Positions 6,932 to 13,450 of a DNA stretch of 23,580 bases are shown one piece after another; position 1 is the stretch's first letter; each line of letters opens with the position of its first letter. Both the position numbers and the translations under genes were made by a program. The stretch is from Kutzneria sp035492655 (GTDB lineage: Bacteria > Actinomycetota > Actinomycetes > Mycobacteriales > Pseudonocardiaceae). The notes beneath the pieces are model-generated. The model worked only from the letters and a program-made list of their open reading frames with translations, was not told the origin of the DNA and made no database searches. The stretch is taken from NCBI GenBank assembly GCA_035492655.1, contig DATJJB010000290.1:1-23580 (forward strand), given 5' to 3'.

Positions 6932-8050
6932 ATGGCCACACCCGTTACCGTCATCGGCGCTGGACTGGGCGGCTTGACGCTGGCCCGCGCGCTGCACCTG
7001 CGTGACATTCCCGTCACCGTCTACGAGGCCGACGCCTCGGCACACGTCCGCGCCCAAGGCGGCCAACTCGACCTGCACGAGCACAACGGGCAACTCGCCC
7101 TGCACCTCGCCGGTCTGGAGGAGGAGTACCGGTCGATCGTGCACCGGGGCGGCGCCGCCCAACGGGTGTGCGACCGGCACGCGGTCGTTCTCGGCGACGT
7201 CCCGGACGACGGATCGATGAGCAAACCCGAGGCGCTGCGCGGCGACATCCGCCGCGTCCTGCTCGACTCACTGCCCCGCGGAACGGTCCGGTGGGGCAAG
7301 AAACTCGTCACCGCGACAGCGGTCGGCAACGGACGGCACGAACTCGCGTTCGCCGACGGTTCGACCGTCACGACCGACCTGCTGGTCGGCGCGGACGGCA
7401 CCTGGTCCAAGGTCCGGTCACTGGTCTCCGAGCACACTCCGACGTATTCCGGGATGAGCTACCTCGACACCTACCTGCACGACGTCGACAACCGTCATCG
7501 CGCCAGCGCCGCGCTCGTCGGCAACGGCGCGCTCTACGCCCTCGAACCCGGCCGAGGCTTCCTCGCCCACCGCGAGGCCGGCGACATCATCCACGCCTAC
7601 GTCTGCCTGTCCCGGCCCGTCGAGTGGTTCGGCACTCTCGACCGCGCCGTCATCGCCGCGGAGTTCGACGGCTGGGCGCCGGAGCTGGTCGCACTCATCG
7701 CCGACAGCGACACCGCGCCGGTGCTGCGCAGCATCTACCAGCTCCCCGACCAGCACCGGTGGGCCCGAGTTCCCGGCGTGACCCTGCTCGGCGATGCCGC
7801 CCACGTCACCGTTCCCGGCGGCGAAGGCGCCAACCTGGCCATGCTCGACGGCGCCGAACTCGCCCAAGCCATCGCCGCACATCCGCACGACACCGACGCG
7901 GCCCTTGCCGCCTATGAGGCGATCATGTTCCCGCGCAGCCACGCCGAAGCGACGGCAGCACACGAGACCGTCGAACTCATCTTCGGCCACGACGCGCCAC
8001 ACGCGCTCGCCAGACTCTTCAACAGCGAGTCCGATCCCGCACCGGTCTAG
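6932..8050 (+). CDS. FAD-dependent monooxygenase, TetX-like group
   Basis: Flavoprotein hydroxylase of 372 residues. It has the N-terminal dinucleotide fold GAGLGG (9-14) with YEAD ending the second strand, the DG motif GADGTWSKVR (153-162), and the FAD-ribityl GD motif LLGDAAHVTVPGGEGANLA (285-303). GGQLDLHEHNGQLAL (43-57) and the placement of the motifs resemble the TetX type of class A flavin monooxygenases, which use NAD(P)H and O2 to hydroxylate aromatic polyketides. Tetracycline as substrate cannot be claimed. GGAGAGG lies 5 bases before the ATG. It is divergent from the TetR gene and probably controlled by it. Its TAG stop shares CTAG with the stop of the convergent luxR-B. Confidence 0.9.
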   Translation: MATPVTVIGAGLGGLTLARALHLRDIPVTVYEADASAHVRAQGGQLDLHEHNGQLALHLAGLEEEYRSIVHRGGAAQRVCDRHAVVLGDVPDDGSMSKPEALRGDIRRVLLDSLPRGTVRWGKKLVTATAVGNGRHELAFADGSTVTTDLLVGADGTWSKVRSLVSEHTPTYSGMSYLDTYLHDVDNRHRASAALVGNGALYALEPGRGFLAHREAGDIIHAYVCLSRPVEWFGTLDRAVIAAEFDGWAPELVALIADSDTAPVLRSIYQLPDQHRWARVPGVTLLGDAAHVTVPGGEGANLAMLDGAELAQAIAAHPHDTDAALAAYEAIMFPRSHAEATAAHETVELIFGHDAPHALARLFNSESDPAPV

Positions 8051-8700
8051 ATCGCGCCGATCCGCAGCGCGTAGGCGACGGCGTGGGCGCGGTTCTGGAG
8101 GTTGTGGCGGCTCAACAGGTCCTTGAGGATGCGCTTGATCGTGTGCTCGGAGTACTTGAGCTCACGGGCGATGTCGGCGTTTTCGGCGCCCTGCGCGACG
8201 AGCCGGAGCACCTCGACCTCGCGGGCGTCGAGGCCGGCGACACCGTAGCCGGTGGTGGTGATCAGCACGTGGTCGATGCGCCGCAGGTGGTCCACCAGGA
8301 GCCGGGCGACCGAGGGCGGCAGCACGGAGCGGCCCTCGGCGGTGGTGACAAGGGCCCTGGTGATGGTGGCGAGGTCGGTGGAACGGCGCGGCAGGAAGCT
8401 GACGACGCCGGCGTGCAGGCTGCGTAGCAACTGCCGGCCGCCGAGGCGATCGGCGACCAGCAGCACGGGGGCGTCGGTGTTGCCGGTGATGTCGGCCAAC
8501 AGCTCGTCGGTGACCTCAGTAGTGATGGCCAGCAGCACCTCGCACGGCCCGACGGCGTCGGTCAGACGGAGTCGGGGGTGGGCGGCGATCGCCTGCGCCA
8601 CCGCGTCCCGTGTGAGCGCGTCCTCGATGGCCAGGCGCACCGGAAAGACCTGGTCGGTGCGCGGACCGATCGAGGAGACGGTCGCGAGTGCGGTGTCCAT
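8047..8700 (-). CDS. LuxR-type regulator with degenerate receiver-like N-domain (luxR-B)
   Basis: A 217-residue paralogue of luxR-A. The C-terminal LuxR helix-turn-helix is at about 157-212 (LDAREVEVLRLVAQGAENAD, then SEHTIKRILKDLLSRH). The N-terminal receiver-like fold lacks the phosphoacceptor: CEVLLAIT (53-60) puts Ile59 where Asp is expected, and FLPRR (102-106) replaces the Lys site. The frame stays open well upstream, but the ATG at 8700 is chosen because it matches the paralogue's start and lies 7 nt after TACCGT, a leaderless layout. It overlaps the convergent monooxygenase gene by four bases (CTAG). Its promoter carries the same SARP-type repeat as luxR-A, so the two are probably co-activated. 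Confidence 0.87.
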   Translation of the reverse strand: MDTALATVSSIGPRTDQVFPVRLAIEDALTRDAVAQAIAAHPRLRLTDAVGPCEVLLAITTEVTDELLADITGNTDAPVLLVADRLGGRQLLRSLHAGVVSFLPRRSTDLATITRALVTTAEGRSVLPPSVARLLVDHLRRIDHVLITTTGYGVAGLDAREVEVLRLVAQGAENADIARELKYSEHTIKRILKDLLSRHNLQNRAHAVAYALRIGAI

Positions 8701-8707
8701 GGCGCAA

Positions 8708-8739
8708 ACGGTAGGACCGTTCACTGACGAACGAGTGAC
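8708..8739 (-). promoter_or_regulatory. SARP-type direct-repeat promoter of luxR-B
   Basis: On the minus strand: GTCACTC (8739-8733), GTTC, GTCAGTG (8728-8722), 8 bases, -10 TACCGT (8713-8708), then 7 bases to the ATG. Heptamer 1 is identical to that of luxR-A and heptamer 2 differs in one base; all spacings are identical, while the 8-bp spacer differs. Confidence 0.62.
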
Positions 8740-8823
8740 CGTCGCGGCCTTGTCGGCCGGTGCGCACAGAACTGTCACAGAAGCGGTCGAGTGTGTGGAG
8801 TACCGACCTCCTGGGGGTGCTCG

Positions 8824-9333
8824 TTGTTCGCTCGTCCGTTGTTCGCCGTGCTCACGGCGGTGCTGGTGACCGCGTGCGGGACCAGCGCCGCGGCACCGTT
8901 GGGCGACGCCGACGGCGTCATCGCGGACAGCATCAGCCCGTTCGACACGGCCAAGGCGGCGATCCACAACCTCGACCCGGCGCTGCTGGCCGCGGTGCGG
9001 CAGGCGGCGAAGGACGCGCGGCAGCACGGCATCGACGTGAAGATCACCTCCGGTTGGCGCAGCAAGGCCTACCAGCAGCAGCTGCTGGACGACGCCGTGC
9101 ACAAGTACGGCACGCTCGAGGCCGCGCGGCAGTACGTGAACACGCCGGACAAGTCGACCCATGTCACCGGCAAAGCCGTGGACATCGGGCCGACCGACGC
9201 GGACGACTGGGTGAACCGGCACGGCGCGGACTACGGGCTGTGCCAGGCCTACGCCAACGAGATGTGGCACTTCGAACTGCTGACCACGCCGGGCGGCCAG
9301 TGCCCGGCGCAGCGGCCGGACGCCGCCGGCTGA
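8824..9333 (+). CDS. VanY-like D-Ala-D-Ala carboxypeptidase lipoprotein (peptidase M15)
   Basis: The TTG at 8824 has GGGGG six bases upstream and gives 169 residues starting with a short lipoprotein signal: hydrophobic AVLTAVLVTAC with a VTAC lipobox, lipidated Cys18. The GTG at 8791 would bury the signal behind an unusual N-terminus. The mature part has the M15 metallopeptidase residues: ITSGWRS (74-80), STHVTGKAVD with zinc ligands His113 and Asp120, and EMWHFE with general base Glu146 and ligand His149. It should trim peptidoglycan stem peptides outside the membrane. It is divergent from luxR-B, and the 123-bp gap contains that gene's SARP-type box. A role in cell-wall remodelling or glycopeptide tolerance is possible but not shown. 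Confidence 0.85.
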   Translation: MFARPLFAVLTAVLVTACGTSAAAPLGDADGVIADSISPFDTAKAAIHNLDPALLAAVRQAAKDARQHGIDVKITSGWRSKAYQQQLLDDAVHKYGTLEAARQYVNTPDKSTHVTGKAVDIGPTDADDWVNRHGADYGLCQAYANEMWHFELLTTPGGQCPAQRPDAAG

Positions 9334-9348
9334 GGTCCCCACGAATGC

Positions 9349-9359
9349 TCCACAGTGGA
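9349..9359. repeat. Recurring palindrome TCCAC-A-GTGGA (copy 1)
   Basis: Inverted repeat between two convergent genes. It is the same core as the 13-bp perfect copies at 13570 and 18890. No function is known to me. Confidence 0.45.
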
Positions 9360-9363
9360 CGGT

Positions 9364-9642
9364 TCAGCGGCGGCGCCACCACAGGTGCCACACCGCGAGC
9401 GCCGGGAAGCCGGTGGCTAACACCGCGCCGATCACGACCGTGGCCGGCGAGTCGATGCCCGCGCCGGACACCGCGATCACGATGCCACTGGCGTGCATGG
9501 CCAGGCTGCCGCTGATCAGGGCGGCGGCCGAACCCGGCGTGAGCGGCCGCAACTCGGCCAGCCGGCACAACTTGGGGTCGGTCTCCGTCAGCGCTCGTTC
9601 GATCTCCGCGAGCGATCGCAGCTCGTCGTCACGCAGCGTCAT
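9364..9642 (-). CDS. DUF3040 small membrane protein
   Basis: 92 residues. The N-terminus MTLRDDELRSLAEIERAL followed by DPKL matches the actinobacterial DUF3040 pattern of a soluble helix before membrane segments. Two hydrophobic stretches follow (about 37-59 and 65-86), ending in a positively charged WWRRR tail, so it is probably a two-helix inner-membrane protein. GGGGGA lies just upstream of the ATG at 9642. The function of the family is unknown. It is convergent with the M15 lipoprotein and divergent from the LPMO gene. Confidence 0.8.
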   Translation of the reverse strand: MTLRDDELRSLAEIERALTETDPKLCRLAELRPLTPGSAAALISGSLAMHASGIVIAVSGAGIDSPATVVIGAVLATGFPALAVWHLWWRRR

Positions 9643-9702
9643 GGCTCCCCCTGCCGGTTGACCGACTGACGCTTACCATTGTTCCAGCCCGAGGCTGCTC
9701 TG

Positions 9703-9718
9703 TCGAACATGTTTTCGA
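9703..9718. repeat. Inverted repeat in the DUF3040/LPMO intergenic region
   Basis: TCGAA-N6-TTCGA. It sits in the 227-bp gap between divergent genes, upstream of the LPMO promoter, and could be an extra regulator site. Confidence 0.2.
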
Positions 9719-9751
9719 GTCTGCTCCGTCGTACCTGTGAACGGACGTGTC

Positions 9752-9781
9752 TTGACGGTGATCGGCAGCCATCGCTATGGT
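9752..9781 (+). promoter_or_regulatory. Predicted LPMO promoter
   Basis: TTGACG (9752-9757), an 18-bp spacer and TATGGT (9776-9781) fit a housekeeping promoter. The transcript would begin near 9788, giving a leader of about 80 nt before the AAGGAG ribosome site and ATG at 9870. Confidence 0.5.
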
Positions 9782-9791
9782 CTGAACCACA
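9776..9791. promoter_or_regulatory. DasR-responsive-element-like site (dre) over the -10
   Basis: TATGGTCTGAACCACA agrees at 12 of 16 positions with the remembered Streptomyces dre consensus ACTGGTCTAGACCACT, keeping TGGTCT and ACCAC. DasR is the GntR-family repressor of chitin and N-acetylglucosamine genes. The position over the -10 of a chitin-type LPMO gene fits repression. Confidence 0.6.
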
Positions 9792-9869
9792 TTTTCGTCT
9801 CTTTCGTCCCGCTCCCGCCCCCTTGGCGCTCGCGACGCCAGTTCCGGGGCAACCCTGCAAGGAGTCGGC

Positions 9870-10394
9870 ATGAATCTGAACAAAAGGCTGGTCGCTGCCC
9901 TCGTGGGCGCGATCGCGGCGCCCCTGATCGTCGTGATCGGCCCGGCGGCCATCGCCAGCGCCCACGGTTACGTCAACGCACCGGCCAGCCGGCAGGCGCA
10001 GTGCGCCGCCGGCACGGTGAGCTGCGGCGACATCAAGTACGAGCCGCAGAGTGTGGAGGGCCCCAAGGGTTTGCGCAGCTGCAACGGCGGCGTGGCCCGG
10101 TTCGCCGAGCTCAACGACAACAGCAAGCCGTGGCGGGCGGCCGGTGTCGGTCAGAACGTGACCTTCAACTGGACCTTCACCGCGCGGCACCGCACCGCCA
10201 GCTATCAGTACTTCATCGGCAACACCAAGATCGCCGAGATCAACGGCAACAACCAGCAGCCGCCGGCGACCGTGTCGCACACCGTCAGCATGGGCGGCCG
10301 TACCGGCCGGCTCACGGTGCTGGCCGTCTGGAACATCGGTGACACGGCCAACGCGTTCTACAGCTGTATCGACCTGAACGTGGGCAAGAGCTAG
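9870..10394 (+). CDS. Secreted AA10 lytic polysaccharide monooxygenase (chitin-binding type)
   Basis: 174-residue precursor with a signal peptide (MNLNKR, a hydrophobic core, then AIASA) cleaved before His32, so the mature protein begins HGYVNAP as AA10 enzymes require. His32 and His107 (FTARHRTASYQYF) form the copper histidine brace, and the axial Phe163 is in NAFYSCIDL. Four cysteines can form two disulfides. AA10 enzymes oxidatively cut crystalline chitin or cellulose. The single-domain form with no binding module, plus the dre-like promoter site, favours chitin. AAGGAG lies 6 bases before the ATG. The gene ends in a strong bidirectional terminator. Confidence 0.93.
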   Translation: MNLNKRLVAALVGAIAAPLIVVIGPAAIASAHGYVNAPASRQAQCAAGTVSCGDIKYEPQSVEGPKGLRSCNGGVARFAELNDNSKPWRAAGVGQNVTFNWTFTARHRTASYQYFIGNTKIAEINGNNQQPPATVSHTVSMGGRTGRLTVLAVWNIGDTANAFYSCIDLNVGKS

Positions 10395-10404
10395 CTTTCC
10401 CGGC

Positions 10405-10435
10405 GGCCTGTCCGTCCACTTCGGACGGACAGGCC
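10405..10435. terminator. Bidirectional hairpin terminator between LPMO and tetR
   Basis: A perfect 13-bp stem (GGCCTGTCCGTCC with its complement) closes a five-base loop ACTTC. It lies between the LPMO stop (10394) and the end of the convergent TetR gene (10437). There is no long U tract, as is usual in actinomycetes. Confidence 0.85.
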
Positions 10436-10436
10436 G

Positions 10437-11117
10437 TCACCGCCGGCCGAGATAGAGCTCGATGCCGTCCAGGATGCGGTCCAGGCCGAACTCCAGGCCC
10501 TGGTCGCGGGTTCCGTGCTGCTCGGCCGACGCCAATGCCTCGGCCACGTGCGGGAAGCGGTCCGCGTGCGTGGCCAGCACCTTGGCCCAGCCCTGGGCGA
10601 TCTCCGCCTCCGAGGTGCCCGCCGTCTGTTCGGCCAGTGACCGGATCTGGCCGGTCAGCACCACGATCACGTCCATCATCTGGCCGCCGTTCATCGGCTG
10701 CCCGGCCAGTGCGGCCAGCGCCTCTTCGACCCAGGCCAGCTCGTTCGGGCCTGTCACCCGCCGGCCCACGGTCGCGCTCAGGGCCCAGGGGTGCGCGCTC
10801 ATCCGCTCGTACATGGCGAGCGTCCAGGTCCTCAGCCGCGGCCGCCAGCCGCCCTCGATCTCCTTGAGCTGCGGTGGTTCTCCCATCGCCGTGTCGACCA
10901 TCAGGGCGACCAGCTCGTCCTTGCCCGGGACATAGCGGTATGTGGCCATCTTCGTCACGCCCAGCGCCTCGGCGACCCGCTGCATCGTGACCGCGCCCAG
11001 GCCCTCCGCGTCGGCCAGTTCGATGCCCGCCCGGGCCAGATCGCCCACCGTCAGCGTCGGCTTCGGCCCTCGCCGGGGCGCGCTCCGTTCGCCCCACAGC
11101 ACCTCGAACGCGTCCAT
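10437..11117 (-). CDS. TetR-family repressor, partner of the 11239 monooxygenase
   Basis: 226 residues from the ATG at 11117, which has GGGAG five bases upstream; the GTG at 11123 would overlap that site. The helix-turn-helix is at about 25-70 (DLARAGIELADAEG, VTMQRVAEALGVTKMATYRY). The C-terminal domain is of the TetR_C_1 type seen in TetR-like drug-responsive repressors (AMYERMSAHPWALS). It is divergent from an FAD monooxygenase across a 121-bp gap with repeated TGTGTC half-sites. It probably represses the monooxygenase and itself. It is not closely similar to the TetR at 6197, so the two modules look like independent recruits of the same design. Confidence 0.9.
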   Translation of the reverse strand: MDAFEVLWGERSAPRRGPKPTLTVGDLARAGIELADAEGLGAVTMQRVAEALGVTKMATYRYVPGKDELVALMVDTAMGEPPQLKEIEGGWRPRLRTWTLAMYERMSAHPWALSATVGRRVTGPNELAWVEEALAALAGQPMNGGQMMDVIVVLTGQIRSLAEQTAGTSEAEIAQGWAKVLATHADRFPHVAEALASAEQHGTRDQGLEFGLDRILDGIELYLGRR

Positions 11118-11172
11118 CGCCACTCCCGTCTGTGCGGTGTCAGCTTCTCAGTCCGTCCTCCGTGACCGCCGC

Positions 11173-11222
11173 TTGCCATGCCCTGAAACTGTGTCTATCG
11201 TACACTGTGTCGCAGGGACACA
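11173..11222 (+). promoter_or_regulatory. Promoter and twin operators of monooxygenase 2
   Basis: TTGCCA (11173-11178), a 17-bp spacer and TATCGT (11196-11201) form the promoter. TGTGTC-GCAGG-GACACA (11206-11222) is a perfect inverted repeat, and an imperfect copy TGTGTC-TATCG-TACACT (11190-11206) covers the -10. ACTGTGTC repeats directly at 11188 and 11204, a 16-bp period. Confidence 0.6.
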
Positions 11223-11238
11223 ATTAACGGAGGCGATC

Positions 11239-12405
11239 ATGCGGGTGTTGGTGTCGGGGGCGGGCGTGGCCGGTCCGGCGGTGGCGACGGCGTTGGGGCG
11301 GCACGGGATCGAGGTGACCGTGGTCGAGGCGGCGGCCAGGCTGCGAACCAGCGGCTTCGCCGTGGATTTCCGGGGCGAGACGCACATGAAGGTGCTGCGG
11401 GCCCTGGGCGTGCTGGAGGAGCTCAAGGCCGTCCAGACGCACGGCGGCGCGATGGAGGCCGTCGACGAGCACGGCCGGCGCATCTTCCGGCTGCCGGAGG
11501 AGTTCGCCGGCGGCGAGGTGGAGGTCCGCCGCAGCGACCTGTCGCGGATCCTCTACGAGCGCAGCCTGATCCACGCGGACTACCTCTTCGGCGACACGAT
11601 CACCGGCCTGACCGAGACGGCCGGCGGCGTGCGGGCGGACTTCGCCCGGGCGGCGTCGCAGACGTTCGATCTGGTGATCGGCGCGGACGGCATGCACTCG
11701 GGCGTGCGGCGACTGGCCTTCGGGGCGGAACAGGATCACGTCAAGCACCTGGGCTACTACATCGCCGGCTGGGGCCTGCCCAACGACCGCGGCTACGGCA
11801 CGACGCAGACCTCGTACAACATCCCTGGTCGGATGGCGGCCGTGAACGCGGACTTCCGCGATCCGACCAAGGCCGGCGCGCTGTTCGTGTTCACCGGCGC
11901 ACGAGTGGATGTGGACTGGCGGGACCTGGACCGGCAGAAGCGGATGATCAACGACGCCTTCGCCGGCATGCGGTGGCACGTCCCGCATCTGCTGGACACG
12001 CTGCGCGACGTGGACGAGATGTACTTCGACTCGATCAGCCGTGTCCACGCGCCGCGGTGGACGACGGGCCGGTTCGCGCTGCTCGGTGACGCGGCGTGGG
12101 GAGTCACGCTCGGCGGCATGGGAGTCGGCACCGCCATCGTCGGCGCGTACGTGCTGGCCGGCGAGCTGTCGCAGGCGCGCGGCGATCATCGGACGGCGCT
12201 GGCGGCGTACGAGCAGCGGATGCGCGGCTACGCCGGCCGATGGCAGAAGGGCGCGAGCCCGGGCCAGTTCCTGGCGCCGTCCAACGCCGCGCTGTTGTGG
12301 CTGCGCAATGCCATGTTCAGCACCAGGACCGTGCAGAAGATGATGGTCGCCGGCACCACCAAGCTGGCCGGCGATGTCGAGCTGCCGGACTACGCGGTGG
12401 CCTGA
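11239..12405 (+). CDS. FAD-dependent monooxygenase (PHBH-like class A)
   Basis: 388 residues from the ATG at 11239, with GGAGG five bases before it; the frame is open further upstream but that part crosses the promoter. Motifs are GAGVAG (7-12), a TVVEAA second-strand end, DG motif GADGMHSGVRR (148-158) and FAD-binding LLGDAAWGVTLGGMGVGTAI (281-300). After GD the usual His is Trp (AAWG), a known variation in this group. It should hydroxylate an aromatic or polyketide-like substrate with NAD(P)H and O2. It is adjacent and divergent to its TetR repressor. The role of such an enzyme between two polysaccharide-degradation genes is unclear; detoxification is the simplest guess. Confidence 0.9.
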   Translation: MRVLVSGAGVAGPAVATALGRHGIEVTVVEAAARLRTSGFAVDFRGETHMKVLRALGVLEELKAVQTHGGAMEAVDEHGRRIFRLPEEFAGGEVEVRRSDLSRILYERSLIHADYLFGDTITGLTETAGGVRADFARAASQTFDLVIGADGMHSGVRRLAFGAEQDHVKHLGYYIAGWGLPNDRGYGTTQTSYNIPGRMAAVNADFRDPTKAGALFVFTGARVDVDWRDLDRQKRMINDAFAGMRWHVPHLLDTLRDVDEMYFDSISRVHAPRWTTGRFALLGDAAWGVTLGGMGVGTAIVGAYVLAGELSQARGDHRTALAAYEQRMRGYAGRWQKGASPGQFLAPSNAALLWLRNAMFSTRTVQKMMVAGTTKLAGDVELPDYAVA

Positions 12406-12413
12406 GGCCGTCC

Positions 12414-12443
12414 TTGACGGTCGCCGCGCGCGACGGCTACTCT
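12414..12443 (+). promoter_or_regulatory. Predicted chitosanase promoter
   Basis: TTGACG (12414-12419), an 18-bp spacer and TACTCT (12438-12443). Transcription would begin near 12450, right at the operator, leaving a leader of about 240 nt before the ATG at 12690. Confidence 0.52.
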
Positions 12444-12451
12444 GCCGACAA

Positions 12452-12470
12452 TAGGAAGGTTACTTTCCTA
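12452..12470. promoter_or_regulatory. Palindromic operator of the chitosanase gene
   Basis: TAGGAA-N7-TTCCTA (19 bp). It resembles, from memory, the AGGAAA/TTTCCT palindromes placed before Streptomyces chitosanase genes and bound by the ROK-family repressor CsnR. It spans about +2 to +20 of the predicted transcript, so a repressor there would block early elongation. Confidence 0.58.
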
Positions 12471-12483
12471 ACTACCGATGTGA

Positions 12484-12499
12484 GGCGGCCTCGGCCGCC
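12484..12499 (+). other. Hairpin in chitosanase 5' leader
   Basis: GGCGGCC-TC-GGCCGCC in the untranslated leader. A second near-perfect palindrome, GCGAAGC-A-GCTTCGC, lies at 12539-12553, just before a GGAGGG ribosome-like site. They could influence mRNA stability or translation. Confidence 0.35.
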
Positions 12500-12566
12500 G
12501 AACCGGAAATCACTGCCGCCACAGGGGTTTCTACTCGAGCGAAGCAGCTTCGCGGAGGGAATCCTG

Positions 12567-12620
12567 ATGGCCGCTCCCGTTGTCGGACACCCCGACGCGC
12601 CGTCAAGACCGGTCTGCTGA
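12567..12620 (+). CDS. Possible 17-residue leader peptide upstream of chitosanase
   Basis: ATG at 12567 is preceded by CGGAGGG (12552-12558) and encodes MAAPVVGHPDAPSRPVC before TGA at 12618-12620. It lies wholly in the predicted chitosanase leader, 69 bases before the main ATG. The Shine-Dalgarno spacing of 8 bases is acceptable. No family is recognisable and it may be chance. An alternative is that only the hairpin just before it matters. Confidence 0.25.
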   Translation: MAAPVVGHPDAPSRPVC

Positions 12621-12689
12621 TCACCCTCCGCCGCCGCGCGCTCCCTGACTCCGCCGCGGTACCCCTGCCCATCCCTGTGGAGGAAGTCC

Positions 12690-13400
12690 ATGATCAGAAG
12701 ACTGCTGGTCGCCCTGTTCGCGGTCCTGCTCGGCACGTCCCTCGCGGCCGCGTCGTACGCGACCGCGGCGCCGCGGCCGAACGCCGTCGCCACCCCGGCG
12801 GCAACGCCGAAGTCCGATGACGGTAGCCCCACCGCCGCCCAGTTGCTGGCCAAGACCGCGCACTGCAACCAGGTCTCGCACGGGACCTACTCGGACAAGA
12901 ACGGCGGCCAGACCCCGATCTGCGGCACCGGAAACGCGTACTTCTGGACCTCCGGCATGGCCATCGACTGCGACGGCCAGCGGACCAGCCAGTGCAACGA
13001 GCAGACCGACTGCTGCTTCTACAACGACACGTCGTTCCACCAGTCCGACGGCAAGCCGTTCAACGCCGCCCAGGTGCCCTACGTCGTCATCCCGCTGCCC
13101 AGTTCCCGTTGGAACTACGAGAATGCCGGTATCAAGGGCGGTGACGTGCTGGCCGTGATCTACAAGGGACACGTCGAATACGCCGTGTTCGGCGACGAGG
13201 GCCCCGACGACTCCATCGGCGAGGCCTCCTACGCCACCGCCAAGGCGCTCGGCATCGACCCCGACCCGTCCAACGGCGGCACGTCGGACAAGGTGACCTA
13301 CATCGTCTTCCAGAACTCTAAGGTGTCGCCGATCGAGAACCATGGCAGCGCCGTGACCCAGGGCCGCAAGTTCGCCCAGCAGTTCGTCAACGGCAGCTGA
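12690..13400 (+). CDS. Secreted chitosanase, glycoside hydrolase family 75
   Basis: 236-residue precursor. MIRRLLVALF followed by a hydrophobic core and ATAAP is a signal peptide cleaved near residue 27. A low-complexity Ala/Pro/Thr linker (28-47) follows, then the catalytic domain. Family features are GMAIDCDGQ (89-97), YVVIPLP (131-137), GDVLAVIYKG (151-160) and YAVFGDEGPDDSIGEAS (164-180). Asp169 and Glu178 are likely catalytic acids by analogy with fungal GH75, not verified. Six cysteines (59, 78, 94, 102, 108, 109) suggest disulfides. It endo-hydrolyses chitosan outside the cell, complementing the LPMO 2.3 kb away. GGAGGAAG precedes the ATG at 12690. A hairpin terminator follows. Confidence 0.9.
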   Translation: MIRRLLVALFAVLLGTSLAAASYATAAPRPNAVATPAATPKSDDGSPTAAQLLAKTAHCNQVSHGTYSDKNGGQTPICGTGNAYFWTSGMAIDCDGQRTSQCNEQTDCCFYNDTSFHQSDGKPFNAAQVPYVVIPLPSSRWNYENAGIKGGDVLAVIYKGHVEYAVFGDEGPDDSIGEASYATAKALGIDPDPSNGGTSDKVTYIVFQNSKVSPIENHGSAVTQGRKFAQQFVNGS

Positions 13401-13419
13401 AAACCCAGTAGTGCCACCA

Positions 13420-13450
13420 AGGTGGCGGCCCCCGGCGGGGGTCGCCACCT
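13420..13450. terminator. Bidirectional hairpin terminator after chitosanase
   Basis: A 14-bp stem with one G-U pair (AGGTGGCGGCCCCC with GGGGGTCGCCACCT) closes a three-base loop. It separates the convergent chitosanase and TetR genes, touching the TetR stop codon. A competing short hairpin CCACC-AA-GGTGG is at 13414-13425. Confidence 0.83.

Noticed and set aside
6932..8050. Calling the first monooxygenase a tetracycline-inactivating TetX
   Set aside because: Only general class A flavin monooxygenase motifs and a loose resemblance are visible; substrate cannot be read from the sequence.
8701..9342. Upstream extension of luxR-B
   Set aside because: It lies antisense to the M15 lipoprotein gene and lacks a start signal; the ATG at 8700 fits the paralogue and the promoter.
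10942..11238. Upstream extension of monooxygenase 2
   Set aside because: The extension overlaps the TetR gene and its promoter; GGAGG and the flavin-fold start place the true ATG at 11239.
12001..12065. GTCCAC-N8-GTGGAC as another copy of the recurrent palindrome
   Set aside because: The 8-base centre breaks the 6-1-6 geometry, and it lies in coding sequence, so chance is likely.
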